64,000 nucleotides of DNA from Calycina herbarum (GCA_001414485.1 LLEY01000067.1:186001-250000), one strand, 5' to 3'; shown: positions 21,972 to 35,238, counted from the first letter of the stretch. Translations and numbers: made by a program. Notes: a model not told the origin generated them from the letters alone.

Positions 21972-23588
21972 GTTGAGCGGTTTTTGGAGGCGTATGGTAT
22001 GCCCAAATTTGTCGCTGTGAAACCCCTCAGGAGAGTTGAGGACTCTACGGAGTATATAACCGCAGTCGTTAGTACTTCGGCACCAGCGAACGCGGAGGAA
22101 TGGGTTGGTTTATCGCCTCCGGATCGCTTTCATGGGTTGTTGAGCCCTGCTGCGTCGTCTTCAGAAATGGTGGAGTAGCAGAGGGTTATGTAGGACGGCA
22201 GGCATCGGAATCTTACTGCATTCAGAAGTTATAACCTGACACAAACTTTCAAGCTTTCGAGGTATGCTTGTCGCGATCTCATACCCCGTACCTGTCTAAA
22301 GAAATACAGTATCACTCCAAGAGGCTTCTCATCAACCAAATAATCGTAATACATACTGTACCACTTTGTAGCATCCAATTCTTTCTCTAGTTCTATATAG
22401 TAACAAAAACAAATCCTCGTACTCTTGAATCAAAAGATTCGGCATCATCAACAACGGTGATGTTCTGGTGTCCATCCCAGCCTCCCCCGGACCTTATCTT
22501 TCGCCTATCACGCCCCTATCCACACTGGCCGAAGTGTTTCTCACGCACCAATAGAAAAGCTTGAAATGTAACTCACCTTATCACGATTGCAGGCTGGAAA
22601 CTTTTATGACCTCATTCACGAAATTCGCCCTGTAACATCATTCCACCTTCAATGTGTTCTACTCAAATCGTGATAACATTTTCACCCCCTATTTTCTCAA
22701 GAAAAACAAAGGAATACATACACCTTGCATCAAAGGAAAGAAATGATATCAAAGTCAAATTGCTCCAGATTCCCACCCCACAACGTCGGCACTACATACC
22801 CAAAAGGCATAGCTAAATGTGGGGAAGTTTTTGTTACGTATTTCATTTGATCCGCACGACGGATAAGATGCATGAGAAGCAATCGGATCCCTGCAAAACA
22901 GTAAATTCCCGGGCAGGGTTTATTTTCGGGGTGTCCGTTTCAACTTGTTCTCTTTTGAGGCATTGTTTTGACCTACTTCGAAATGTGGACGATGTAAGTG
23001 TGTCACGTGTCGTGTCCTTATCATTTCGCTCCTGAGCCGCCTTCCGCGGTTCGGTTCGGGTAGCTGGAGTATTTGAATCTTTCTCTTATTGCCAAAACCG
23101 ACTGGACTCTCTTAATAAATTGATTGGAAATTTAGAAGCCAAAAGGAGAAAGTTCGGATTTTATATTTTTCATAGACTCCCACTTTTCCTAATAGCAGGA
23201 GCTCCTTGTGGACAACAAAGGTGGTATATCATCTCCCTTCGTTGTTCCAACCCTATAGCACAATCTAAAGTATTGACCTAGATCGATGATATGGGAAAAT
23301 TAAAACCGTCGTTTCAAAAGATCCAATTTAATATTTGAACTTGTTCTACTTGAATTACCCTTGAAATTTAGAAATCTGGAGTTGGGTGGGCAGGTCGAAC
23401 CTGAAATATTTACCGCCTATTTGCGGTCTACATCGAGTGGAGATCTTAAGCAACACTTCTTTATCGTGTATTTAGTGAACATTCCTGATTTTTCTATAGA
23501 ACTTCGGTGCTCGCTTAAATTCTTCATTTAGGGGGGTGGGGGTAAGTTTAAAAGATTTTCGACTGTTTTTTCATAAATACTGATGGGC
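21972..23588. other. Intergenic; permease promoter
   Basis: About 1.6 kb between two minus-strand genes. AT-rich, with no credible coding frame, tRNA or repeat element. The first few hundred bases above 21972 should be the permease promoter and leader. Confidence 0.5.
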
Positions 23589-26159
23589 TCAACTATCTAC
23601 CACACCAGCACAAATAATAGTCAAGCTAGCTAACGCCAACATGAATGCACCAATTGAAAAAGCATCCTGTATACTACCCCTGATAACAGACCAAGATATC
23701 CCGAACACAGTACCTCCAGCTCCAAATACAGTCGTGGCGAGAAGAGCAATCCTTTGATGATTTAATCCGTCCACCAGGTGTAATCCCCAACCAATTTCTC
23801 CAGATCTCGCAATCACACCAGTCGTCTTTTTGGGAAGCCGATCAAAGCACTGAGCACTATCTTCAGCTTTATGTGGAGTATTGAAGAAGTGAAGAAGTGT
23901 ATTTTTCCCTACGGGTGGAATGAGATCGATTGGAACCGGCCGGTAGAGGTAATCTTTGTTCTGGGGAGAAGGTATAGTTTCTTTGTGGTCGATGTTGTGT
24001 TTGATATCTGCTGTCTTGCTTTTTTCGAAGAACTCGAATTTCACAAATGAGATGTCTTTGATCTTTAGGAGCTTCAAAATTGACCAGACTTTCCACAGAA
24101 GAGAGAATTGTTGTTGATATGCATTGTGCGAGTCCCTCATGATGGTGAAAGCCTCGCAGTCGGTCGTTATTCCTGTGGTGCATGGTTGAAGAAGAGCAGC
24201 GGCCGAGGTTACTTTACTGCTACAGAGAAGGAGGTGCGAAGGCTGTTCCAGATTTGGATTTCCGGGCGTGTGCAGACCTGGAAATGGTTGCAATGGATAA
24301 GCTGGTATTTTTCGCTGATTTGGTACTGCTGATGACATTGTGTTTGCCGAGCTATTCGATGAAGTGGTTGAAGTTGAGGGTACGAAGAAATCGCTTGGGT
24401 TTGAACCGTAAGTCCCAGAAGGTCGTGTTTGCACTGCCCCGTTGCCATTATGCAGCTGCTCGCGGTAATTTTCAGCTGCACCTTCTTGCAGCTCCTCAAA
24501 GTCATCCCATAGGTACTCGCCGCATGACTATAAGAGTTAGCAACACTAGCTAGCTTTGACGAGAGAGATATTCGGACTTACACATTTCCATCTTACTCGC
24601 ACCTTTCCTTCTGGTAATACCGGTTCCTTTGATTGCATTATATTGGATAGCCGAGAATTCCAGTACTCGGACAACTTCGATTTGGTGATTTGGTAAGCAC
24701 TCGAAAAAGATGCCTCAGGTGCCCGTGACTGCTCTAAGGATAAAGGCGGACTTATGAAATTCCCAAGCTCTCTCTTGAAAGAGGCAAATGCTTGGGAATT
24801 TAAAAAGTAGTTCCCAAGCTCATCCCCAAAAAAGAAAGCTAAAGTTTTGTCAGTCTCCTTGGGAGTGACAAGATCTTCCAAAAACAAGTTCCCGTCACCC
24901 CATACCTTGTTGCATATGGCATAGGCAGCCCAAACACACAACGGAGTGTTTACAAGATGCCCCAATTCTCTTTCTTGCTCAGAATTAGCCTCTTCTCGCA
25001 AAACGCTCCCGAGTCTTTCAAGCAATCGTCTCAAGGAAATTTCGAATGTCTCCAAACTCATGTTCTTTTCATAAGCTGAGTAATAGAGACCTTGCAAGAA
25101 TGTGTTGCCATAGAGAGAGCAAACAAACTTGTCGTTGAAATTTTCAAACACCTGGTGTATCGTCGGGGGTTTCTCTTTGGGAGCCAAGCGCTCGATAATG
25201 GAATAAGGTTCTGAATCTCGAATGCTAACATGTTGAATGTCGGCTATCGACTTCCTCGCAATTGATGTTGTAAATCTCGTTGTGCTCTTCGGAGGTGATG
25301 TTTCGGGGTGCTCTCGTGGTACCACAGGAGCAATTCGTCGTGATTCTTCCCCCAGTTCTCTTTCTAGCTCCAGTTCATCCTGTAACTCATCTATTTCCCT
25401 CAACAGAATATTCTTCTCTTTTTTCATCGCACGGCTTTGCTGGTTACTTGCATTGAGTAATTCACAAACTTCCAGACGTGTGGTTTCCAGCTGACCAATG
25501 AGCCCGTTCGCTGCATCTAGCGCTCCAGCCAGAACATGAAGGTTGAGGCGTTGCTGTCGAATTTCCTCGAGGGCCAGCAGCTCCTTTTTGCCATTTCTTG
25601 ACGACGACTGCAGCTCTCTTCTTAATTTATCATTGTTTCTTCTCTCAACATCTAGCCCATTGGCTAATTCGTTTTCTCTTTCAAAAGCGGCATATTTTGC
25701 TTGTTTAAGTAAACGGATCTCTCTGTGGCTTTCCTTGAGTTCTTCGTTGAGGTCGGCAACGTTGTCTTCAAGGCGACGAATCCGTTCATTCGCAGCATTA
25801 AAAGCCTCATTCAAAGCGTTGGGATTGTGACGTTGATTTTGTAACTCCTGAGAGTCGAATGGTGATTCGTCATCGAATGAAGCTCTAGAAGCTCGACTGG
25901 AAGAGTCAATGGAGGATCCAATACCCGAGTCCGTGTCTCCACTGTCTTTGAATTTATTGCGGCTGGAGGAGGATTTTCCCTTGGTAGTCGAAGTATAGTG
26001 CACTTTCTTCTTCGGAGCAATTTTCACTGCTCTCCCGGGCTCGTCGTAATCCAACACTTCTGCCGGGCGGAGATTGGGGGAATGATGCCCTGTATTTTTC
26101 TTCGTTCGTGAGTCCTCGTCGTAGTCGACCACGTAGACAGGGCGGGGATTGGAACTCAT
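23589..26159 (-). CDS. Coiled-coil protein with C-terminal membrane hairpin, unknown function
   Basis: Two exons, 24582-26159 and 23589-24527, with a 54-nt intron (GTAAGT donor, CTTATAG acceptor, phase 0) encode 838 residues. The N-terminus is charged and disordered with 'DYDE' repeats and a Ser-rich stretch. Residues about 115-290 form a long coiled coil rich in Leu/Glu heptads. A globular, mostly helical region of about 200 residues follows. The second exon has a disordered Ser/Thr/Pro linker and then a conserved-looking tail: 'YRPVPIDLIPPVGKNTLLHFF', 'GWGLHLVDGLNHQRIALL', then 'FGISWSVIRGSIQDAFSIG' between two hydrophobic helices. Tails of this type recur in large uncharacterised families of filamentous ascomycetes, often as NACHT/HET-era accessory proteins. 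No enzymatic motif is visible. The two ends could represent separate genes, but the splice fits exactly. Confidence 0.7.
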
Positions 26160-26915
26160 GGTGAGTGGCCAATTCGGAGTGCGTCAGCCAGAATGCGTTG
26201 GATTGGGCTGTATCAATTTATATTATAGCGAAAAGCTTCAAGGAACTGATTCGCGCAGTGCAGTCTGTACTCCATTAACCAAGTGAAATGTCAAAATTCG
26301 GGCGTTAATGAAAACTCGTCAGCTTATGTACTTGTCTGCATGTTATCGGCAACAATATTCCGGTTGTGCAGGGGGTAAGAATGCGCCTTGCTGCCTGTTA
26401 CAACCCTGTTTTGTCTCAGCCTTGTGGTAAATGGACAATGTATATTGTATCTTTTAATTATTTTGGTTGATCGTTGTGCTTTTTTCCCTCCTCAATACTT
26501 GAATCGAAGCTCAAAACAACATGCTGGGATTGGAGACCAGCATTGAACATCCACGAGCACGTTATCATGAAGTAAGCGAGCTCACGCTTGCTCCCCCACG
26601 TGCCCCCCCCCCTTAATTGTCTGTAGACCACACAGACATTTCAAAGCCAAACTACCCTTGCACCTGACAGACAAAACCAGGGGCCGGGGGGGGGGAGTAC
26701 CAATGCTACTGTAAATTGTTTTACATCTATGCCACGATCGAGAAGATCAAGACTTACTTTGACAACAAGACTCCACAGCATATACAATCTACACATTGCA
26801 AGCCAAATTCCCCGCGAACCCACTCTCATCTCACCCTATCAACCCCATCTTCCCATCTCTCAAACCCTTCTCACACTTCACCCCAACTCTCAGCACTTCA
26901 CCGAACCTCCTCTCA
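26160..26915. other. Intergenic, no gene supported
   Basis: Holds the promoter of the coiled-coil gene and the 3' region of the acetyltransferase gene. There is a G-rich tract (about 26681-26697) and C-runs near 26607. No coding frame is supported. Confidence 0.5.
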
Positions 26916-27758
26916 TCACTTCACAAGACTCCCTCGATAAAAGTCAAAAACCTGAATATCACTCCACTTCCCCCCTGCCGTAGTCTTCTGACAAGCATCC
27001 TTAACATACTCCCCCCTCACGAAACCAACTTTCTCAAGAACCCTCTGACTAGCGATATTCTCCGGATCAACACCTGCTTGGACCTTATCGTGTTTTTGAT
27101 TTTCTGCCTGGTTGTCAGTCCTTCTTTGCCACTAGAACGGGGGAGGATGAGAAGCGAGGGGGGGAGGGATGAGATAGGAAGAAAAACACAGGAGCAAAAA
27201 AGAATGGTGGAAGCATACCCTCCAACTCAAACCACATCCCCAAAAAGCACCTCAACGCCTCCGTCATATACCCCTTCCCCCAATACTCGGGTAAAAGCCT
27301 ATACCCAATAACAGCCTCAAACGGATGCCCAATGGCCCCAATAAACCGTCCCTTCTTCCCATCCTTAACATTTGCCTCTTCCACTTTCCCATCGACCTTG
27401 CCTTGGTCCAGTAAGATGATCCCCCAACTCCGACGCCATGGCCTCTCCACACTCGGCATCCTCGCCTGCAGAGTCTTCCAGGTTTCCTCGATGCTCGTGG
27501 GCATTTTACTGGTGCTCCACTGGGCGGCTGCGTGGTTCGTCTAGCGCCAAAAGGTTAGGATGTCCTTTGAATTTTGAAAATGGGGATAAGAAGAGAGAAG
27601 ACGAGGAAATAGGAAATGGAAATGGAAATGGATTATATAGAAGGGCGAAGGAAGAAGTAGGGGGGTTGTCATACCATCAGCTCATGATAACCTTCGAGAT
27701 AAGTATCATCCATCAAAGGCTCAAGACTGATCCTCGGTTTCCGTTCGATGGTCGCCAT
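26916..27758 (-). CDS. GNAT family N-acetyltransferase
   Basis: Three exons, 27675-27758, 27219-27540 and 26916-27103, separated by introns of 134 and 115 nt, give 197 residues. The fold is that of the RimJ/RimL-like acetyltransferase_3 group: an N-terminal 'ISLEPLMDDTYLEGYHELM', then 'WGIILLDQ' (beta strand), 'IGAIGH', and the acetyl-CoA pyrophosphate loop 'LPEYWGKGYMTEAL' (R/Q-x-x-G-x-G/A type), followed after the second intron by 'GVDPENIASQRVLEKVGFVRGEY', the typical motif B. Such proteins acetylate small molecules or protein N-termini; the substrate is unknown. The second intron lies just before the motif-B helix and was set by frame continuity (phase 1). Confidence 0.88.
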
Positions 27759-28793
27759 GTTGAAAGATCAACTGATTGGGTTTGAGTTTTTGATGTTGGA
27801 AACGGTCGGAAGATTGAGAACCGAGTAATAGTTGACTGAGCAATGCGAAAGACGAAGATGAGAGGTGACCAGAGCGAAAAAGTACATATATCCTCGACTC
27901 GTCGAAAATCCTTTACAGCTGAAGATATGCAACACAACCCAACCCAGTCAAAAATAATCAAATAAATAAGCTTAACCCGATACCAAACTTACCCAGCTGA
28001 AAATCTGCAGCAAACATCAAGATATATAAAGAAGAAACCAGGTCCCATAGGACTACGTGAGTGAGCATGAGTCATCCCTACATATATCCACTCTCCACCT
28101 AATCACGTGCCTTCTCCCCTCGTTTCTTACCTTTCTTACCTACTAAGTACCTATCTGGTTATCCCACCCTACAAATACCCTCCCACCTTCCTCTTTCGAA
28201 GAATAAGCACAAAAAGCTTTCAACTCCATCCAGTTAAACGCCGTGATACTTAACTCCATTAGGACTCTTTCGTAAGCAAAGTGCTCCGCGTAAAGTGGAA
28301 CTTCAACTCCGTACCTTATGTCAAACTCCACAGCTCAAGAGAGAGAAAAGTACCAGCGGGCTATACACAAACCAGGGTATCCAATGTTACAAAAAATTGA
28401 TATTTCATCAAAAAGTACATACGCTCTGTGTATCGCCGTGTGCATCATGAACAAGGCGTGAGCCAACCAATTCTAATCACTGGGCCGCCCTTGCAAACCT
28501 CATGCGTAACGCCAATAAACACAATGATATCTTCCCTTTCCACACCCAGCAAAAAAAGACAAGGCCAAAGCAAATGCAAATGCAGAGAATCCCTAGATGC
28601 AAAGATGCGCCAATTTTTACCAATCCTCCCAAGGTATCTCTATCGCAGCAAAACGCGAATCATAAAGTGTCATTTTTCATAACAGCAAGGAAAGGGAGAC
28701 TCCTAATCTTCAAACCTACTAGATCGAAAGACCACTTGTGACCGAACATGATAGACCATATAATGGCGGATCTGGACATATTGTGTGGACCTT
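27759..28793. other. Intergenic, no gene supported
   Basis: About 1 kb between the acetyltransferase promoter and the 3' end of the ULS1-like gene. AT-rich; only short frames. Confidence 0.5.
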
Positions 28794-31700
28794 CTACTGC
28801 CCATCACCAACACCAAAAAGATAGGCAAGTTGCCGAACATCAAGACGACCAAGAGTCTTGTTCGCACCTTCATCAAGCGCCGAATCCACAAGTTGTCGCT
28901 TCTTTTCTTGCAATTCGATAATCCGATCCTCAACAGTAGCCTCAATCAAAATCCGATGAACCTCGACAGACTTCTGTTGTCCAATGCGATATGCACGGTC
29001 GACCGCCTGCATTTCGATGTAGGGATTCCAAAATGGATCGAGAATGATAACTCGAGAAGCCGCAACCAGATTCAAACCGGCATTACCAGCTTTCAAAGAG
29101 ATCAACATGACCTTGATGCTGGGCTCGAGAGTGAATCTTTCAATCGCGGCATTTCTGGCTTCGCCACTCATCCCGCCATCATAACGCTCAATCTTCCAAT
29201 TCTTTTGCGCCATGGGCACTTGGAGAAGATCGAGTAAGGACACGAATTGACTGAAAACAATTGTCTTGTGACCATCGTCTTGGAATTGCTCGAGAAGATC
29301 GACGGCTTTGGTAATCTTGGCAGATGGAATGTAATCCTTCGTGAGTTGCTTCATATACTTCTTGCGGGCCTTGGCAGATCCCGAAGCATTTTTCTTCAGC
29401 ATGGCAAGTGACAGGTGAGTCTTCTTCGACTCCTTCTCCTTTCCTTTTCCCTTTCTATCCTTCTTGCGACGCTTGACCTTCCTTTCGTTGCCCTTGTCCT
29501 TAGGCTGCTTTGGGGGGTTCTCATAGTCGTCAACAATACCGTCGTTGTCGTTTGCGTCATCCTCATTTTCAGATTCGGAAACATCGTCAGGAACGATGAA
29601 ATCTCGTAGATCTCCATCACTTCCCTCGTCTTCAGAATCAGAATCCGAGTCAGAGTGGGAATCGCTATCACCGCTGTCGTTCTCAACACCTTCTTCGGCC
29701 GCAGTCTCCTGGTCTGGCAAATGTACCTTTTTGAAAGACGCATAATCGGTCACACTTTCAATCTTTGCGCGACACGACACACACTTTGAACCACCACCAC
29801 CCTCTTCGCCGTTGGCATTGTTTTGCCGGGCAGCTTGATCCACGACCTTGGCGAAACATTCCGAGCACGTATCATGGCCGCAAGGCACGAAAAGTTTGGG
29901 ATTCGAGACCGCGTCGTAGCAAACCGGACACTCGAAAGCACCATTCTCCACTTCGAGAATTCTCTTGATTACTTCGGGCTTCATATTTCTTGCTAGTTCT
30001 AGCATGGTATCACTCTCTGGACCGGCAGCAACTCCTCCAGCAGGTGCCTCCTCGAAGTCGTTAATAAGGTGGGGATGGCAGCAGCATTGGCGCAGACGCA
30101 GCAAAAGAACGAGGACGTTGGAGTAGTTTTTACCGACAGTGCCTGCTTTGAGATATTTGTTGAATATGACCTGGGTCTTGCTTTCCAGGGCCTTGTAGTA
30201 TTCAAGCTCGTCTTCGTTAAAGACAACGTGCTGGATTTCTTCGGTCTTTGGCGGAAGCGTGATGATGGGCTTGCCATCAATCATGGTTTTCTTCGTACGT
30301 CGAAGAAGAATAGCCTTGATGACCGTCTGTAATTTTCTCAATGCCTTCGAGGTCTCCTTTCTTGTAGAGTCGGCCTTGTTAAGACATTTGAAATCCTGTT
30401 GCAAAATCTAGTCAGTATGGTGTTCAACATTTTGAAATAGCTACCTCGATAATTTCTTCATGGTCTTTATCCACGCGAAAATATGAAAGGATAACGTAAA
30501 TTCGCCATGACATGTTGTGAGAAGGATAAAAGGTTGGAGAGGGGGGAATTAGGAGAAATCACTAACATTTTGGAAAGTGCCCAGATCATTATATGGCCGA
30601 ATTCTGAGGAAATGAACCAGGGAATAAAGTTCCCCCGTGTTGTTCTGAAATTCAAGATTAGCGATGGTTCCTACAAAGCATGTTGTGATGGCTACTCACC
30701 ATCATTGGCGTTCCTGTAAGACAAAGTCTATATGTAGACGATAATTCATGACATGCCCGAGCAGATTGAGTTCGATGATTTTTGATCCATTGAGCCTCGT
30801 CGAGAATTGTGCGATAGAATAAGCTCTTGGGGCCCAATAATGGAAACATCTTCTGCATAGGAGCCGCATCATAGTGCGCGCCAAATCTCTTCGTTTGGTC
30901 CTTAATCCACTTATCTCTGCGTTTCATTTCTGCAGCAAGGGTGCCATATGTCGTGAGGACGATGTCGTAATTGCGGAGAGAACCCCAATCCAGTTTCTTG
31001 GATTGCCCATGAACCATGTATACGCTAAGTCTGTGACTACCATTGACTTTGGTTTTGATCTCAGTTGCCCACTGGCGAACTAGGGCAACAGGGCCAATAA
31101 TTAAGTTTGTCTGATACCAGTTAGAAAGTTTGTCACTCAGTTTAAGACCTCACTTACCTTTCGTAAATTATCAGTCGAAGGCCGGGCAAGAATTAGAGCC
31201 AAGGTACTGATTGTCTTTCCCAAACCCATGTCATCCGCAAGAATTCCACCTTTATTACTGCCAGACTCCATGGACTTGAGCCAGGTTAAGGCAATCTTTT
31301 GATGTTCGTACTATATCATGGTCAGCAAGTCATTGCAGTACATGTCCAATTGTCATACCAGAGGGTATTTGAGACCAGCAGGTGTTCCTTCTCTATTTTC
31401 GACCGATAGATCAACATCAGGCTGAATGTTCTCGAGTAGCGACTGGATCTCTTCCTGGGTCTTCCGAGGGTCGTTCCTAATGTAGTCTCTCTGATCCGGC
31501 AACGACATCATATGGGGATTATGGGGATGATGAGGATGCGCCGGGATGTTGTAGAGTTGTTGGTAGTCGTATTGATTGTTGTCCTTGAAGGGATTGCCTG
31601 TCATGTCGATGGGAATGGGTTGTGCCACACTACTGTTAAAAAGAGAATTTAGTTCAAGGTCTGAAAATTGTGGTGCAATTCCAGCATATGCAAAGTCCAT

Positions 31701-33323
31701 ATTATTGGGAAGCTGGGGAAAGAACAGCCCTCCACTGATGGTAGGATCTCCATGGTAAACGGCAGGGCCAGGCATGAAACTCGCAGGAGGGACAAAAGTG
31801 GCAGCGGGGACAGATGGAGCAGCAGGGACGAAACTGGAAGCAGGGACATAAGGTGTGTTGGGAAATACATACTGTCCAGGATATACATACTGTCCGGCTG
31901 CGGCTTCCCCAAACATAGGAACGCTGGGAAGGGGTGCAGATGCAGATGGCCAGGCACCGGGAACCTCTTGGTTTGGATACATGGCAGCACGCAATCCCTC
32001 ATTCTTGATGAAGTTCTCAGTCTTCACGCCTCCAGCAGTGTGTGAAGCAGGGTCAGGTTTGATGTGGGAAGGGATTTCCCGTCTTCCATTATCTCGGAAT
32101 GCGGAAGACGGAATGACCTCAATATCTGAATCGCTGCCGTCATCTAACAAAGAAATACTTTCAATGTTTCTGGAATTGGCCGCGCGATACGAGGAAGGGC
32201 CATTGGGCGAGGGTTCATTTTTGATGGCCAAATGCATGGAACCGGATGCTGGCTGAGACGAACTTGAACCGGCGGGTCGCATGCCAGACATTCGGTCGAA
32301 AGCCGAAGGTCCTGAGAAAGCCGTAGGTGCTGGTTTACTTGGTCGAGCAGAAAAGGCAGTTGGCTCGTCCGGCTCATTTTCCAATATACGAGCAAATTCT
32401 TCGTCCGCCTTCTCCTGGCGACGCTTTTCCTCGGCTACGCTCAGGGCGGACTTTTGATGGTTTTGGAGATCACCAAAGCCCAGGAAATCATTGTTTGTAT
32501 TCTCAGGCGTATCGTCACTAGAATGGCACTGTTAGCGGGGAACTTTGCAGGAATATTTTGGTAGCAAAAGAGGTTTGTCGAGTTTGTCCAAGTAAACAAA
32601 GGGGCAAGTGAAGTTGTCACAAACAAAGTGAGGTCAAAATAACCATCACCAATCATAGGGTATCCATACCCTGAACTTGTACCAGCAGGTGTCGACGGAA
32701 AACTCTCAAAGGGGACTGCGAAGGGATTTGGAGATGTCCGACGGGATTTGTGCTTGTTTTCCTCGTGGGGAGCCAGGTTGCCGTGTAGCTTGCTATGTGT
32801 TCGCTTTCGATTTACATGGCTCGCGGGATTGAGTCTGATATCTTGTAATTCGGGGAACTCATCGGAGGTGGGAGTCGAGGCAGAGGTACTAGACAGGCCA
32901 TCTTGTGCTATAGATTTGTTAGTCAAATGGTGTGTTTGCAATTGCAGGATGAATTGGGATGTGCAAAGGAAGGCACGACTTACATTGGTAGCCGTTCAAT
33001 GTTGCTGGAGTCGCCACCATGCTGCCTGTGTGTGGGACAGAGTTGCTTGAAGAAGCACTACTCGCGGATCCTCGCTTTGAGGATTGTGAGATTGGTGGAA
33101 GTGCCAGTCCCGGCGGGAGATCATAGGGTTTTCCGCCCAATTCGCGTACTTGCTGTTGGAGGTTTACTATTTCGAGATGAGCCTCGCGCTCCATCTCAGC
33201 CCGATCTCTAACAGTGTCGTCCATGGAGAGAAGCATGGCGATTTGGAATTGGATTTCGTCGTTGAGGTCGGCGATGGCAGAATCTTGGGAGGCCTGCGGG
33301 AATGCAGACGAGGAGGAAGCCAT
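28794..33323 (-). CDS. SNF2-family ATPase with RING finger (ULS1/RIS1-like)
   Basis: Seven exons (32984-33323, 32670-32907, 31359-32517, 31158-31310, 30700-31110, 30567-30644, 28794-30395) give 1,326 residues with consistent phases. The first 580 residues are disordered, with a likely SUMO-interacting motif, 'IEVI' after an acidic stretch (about 325-328). The ATPase core follows: '[13 protein letters not shown]' (Walker A), '[11 protein letters not shown]', '[10 protein letters not shown]' (Walker B, DEAQ) and 'LTGTPMM'. A C3HC4 RING, 'CPVCYD', '[10 protein letters not shown]', 'CVSCRA' (about 949-1000), is inserted between the helicase lobes. A strongly acidic then basic linker leads to the C-terminal lobe ('[13 protein letters not shown]', 'KAGNAGLNL', '[13 protein letters not shown]'). 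Architecture and order match ULS1, a nuclear SUMO-targeted ubiquitin ligase/translocase acting in genome stability. RAD5/RAD16 relatives are less likely: no HIRAN domain is seen. Confidence 0.92.
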
Positions 33324-35228
33324 GTTGGCTATGGTGTAGAAGCTTCCAGTACCTTTGCCTTCCCAGTGCCTTTGCCTTCCCTCTTGCGGTAAGGCTGAGG
33401 AGGAGCTTTGTTGTATCACGTAGCGTACTAGTAGCCGCCTGAACGATCGGGTTGGAGTGGGTAAATGGGTCGATGGTGGGTGGTGGGTGGTGGGTGGTGA
33501 GTAGTGGGTTGGCTGCATGCACCAGGCTCGCCGGGGAAAGAAATTAAAAGATTGTACAAGAAGGGGAGTCACAATTAGGTGTAGAGGGGCTTACGGTACA
33601 TGGAGGAAGGGAGAAGGCGCATCCATTTGTAGGGCTGGTGGGCAATTCGTAGATTCTAAAAGAACGCGCCAACGCGACACGCTAAGGTAGCTCCAACCGA
33701 GACAGTACGGAGTAGTGACATTCGTTCTTTCCTCACTCGAATATCCAGATAAATAGACGAATCATTTGGGGGAATGGACTTGGTTTTTACCTAGTGAATG
33801 GCTAGTGAATGGAACAGTTTACCCACGATAATTGTTTACAAACAACCGCTTTCTTTTTTCTTTTTCTTTCTCCTACAAAGGAGCGGCCCAAACCCGACCT
33901 GGGGTGCCAGGGGTCAAATCTCGGCATCTCGTGGCGTTCTTTCCCCCGGTTCTTCTCCAATGGAACAATCCCGATCGCAACCGACCCGAGAAAAAAAGAA
34001 GATTATCCAAGACACGCAGAAAACAATGTTCCCACAACCTCTAGAAGTCACTAAGAATTGGATTCTTTTTCGGTGAGTCACAACCCAGGTCTTTCCGCCT
34101 GACTAGGGCAAGAAGCGATTGGTAGTCTCACCAAGGCTCTGTCAAGCCTTGTCTCTCCGTCCCACCCCCCACCTCATGGAAGGGAGGAACATGTCCGATT
34201 TTCAAGGATTTCTGTCAACCTGCATACCAACATATGCATGCCACCCTGCACAGTGGCATAACCAACATGCATACCCCGCCTCATTATCCACTCAATCGCA
34301 GCATTACACTATTCCATTAGTAGAAATACTCGGTAAGAGAATCCAATTTTCTATTTTTGGTAGCACCAACCAACAACATGTTCGTTGAAACATCCCAAAA
34401 ATTATTGATGTTGGAATTTCTTCATGTACAAATTACCGAATACGCAGATTGCGACAGGAAAGGAATGAGCCTGAATAGGGAGGAGAAAGATACTTGCAGA
34501 CTGCGCCTCGTGCGACTCTCCTCTCCCTCGTATCGAAACAAATCAGGAAGTTGGAGACACTTCCATTGCACCAAATGGAGGTTGCCAAAGTACTGAGGCT
34601 CTAATCGATAGCGGTTATCTCCCGCCAGGTCTCTCCTACTCTTGTGTTACCCTGGGGGGGCCAGAGTAAGCAACATTGGGAAAATCAATTCAATTATTCT
34701 CAAAAGGGTAGGGTAATTTAGGTTTCTTTTCTACAAGAAGTGTTACTACCGTAACCTACAATTATATGCAATGTGCCTTGAAACTACAGTCACGAATTGC
34801 TGCAACCCGATTAGTTTCTCAGCACAACTTTGTGCGGGCAAATGTCTCTCGCTTAGAAGAGTTGGGGCGTTGTCGTCAGCCTCATCTCAATTGAACACTA
34901 AATTCACGATCGATTCTTGTGCGGAGGAGCACCGCTTCTTGTATCCTGTATCCTCAGTATTTCCAAAAATTTGAATGGTCCCTCTCCTACAAGGGTATTT
35001 CGCGGGGATATTCAACAGTCCGAATGCTGCTGTGTCCCTCAACCCCCTTCCTCAAGTGTGGCAATGACGTTAAGGCATTGAAACCAACACAGCATCTCGA
35101 GCTGCACCTTCGTCATACAAGAGTGTGGAGCATCATCGATTTTCATTTCCCATTTTGTTACATTGTAACACTAACAACACTCAATGAATCCAACACTCAA
35201 TGAATCCAACACTCAATGAATCCAACAC
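33324..35228. other. Intergenic, no gene supported
   Basis: About 1.9 kb between two minus-strand genes. The part above 33324 has a CACC/GGTGGG simple repeat (about 33474-33502), probably in the ULS1-like leader. The rest has only chance frames. The end overlaps a 16-bp tandem repeat. Confidence 0.5.
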
Positions 35229-35238
35229 TCAATGAATC
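35175..35238. repeat. Four exact copies of a 16-bp minisatellite spanning a stop codon
   Basis: Unit CAACACTCAATGAATC repeated four times without mismatch. The last copy includes the stop codon (35229-35231) and final codons of the HET gene, whose minus-strand end reads Ile-His-stop. The other copies lie in its 3' UTR, so every copy carries the same potential Ile-His-stop. Confidence 0.95.

Noticed and set aside
30405..30566. Extra small exon inside the ULS1-like intron (30395-30566)
   Set aside because: The possible donor after it (GTAGCT) is poor, and direct joining of the flanking exons gives a natural SNF2 sequence.
35175..35238. CRISPR-like array
   Set aside because: Direct 16-bp tandem copies with no spacers in a fungal genome.
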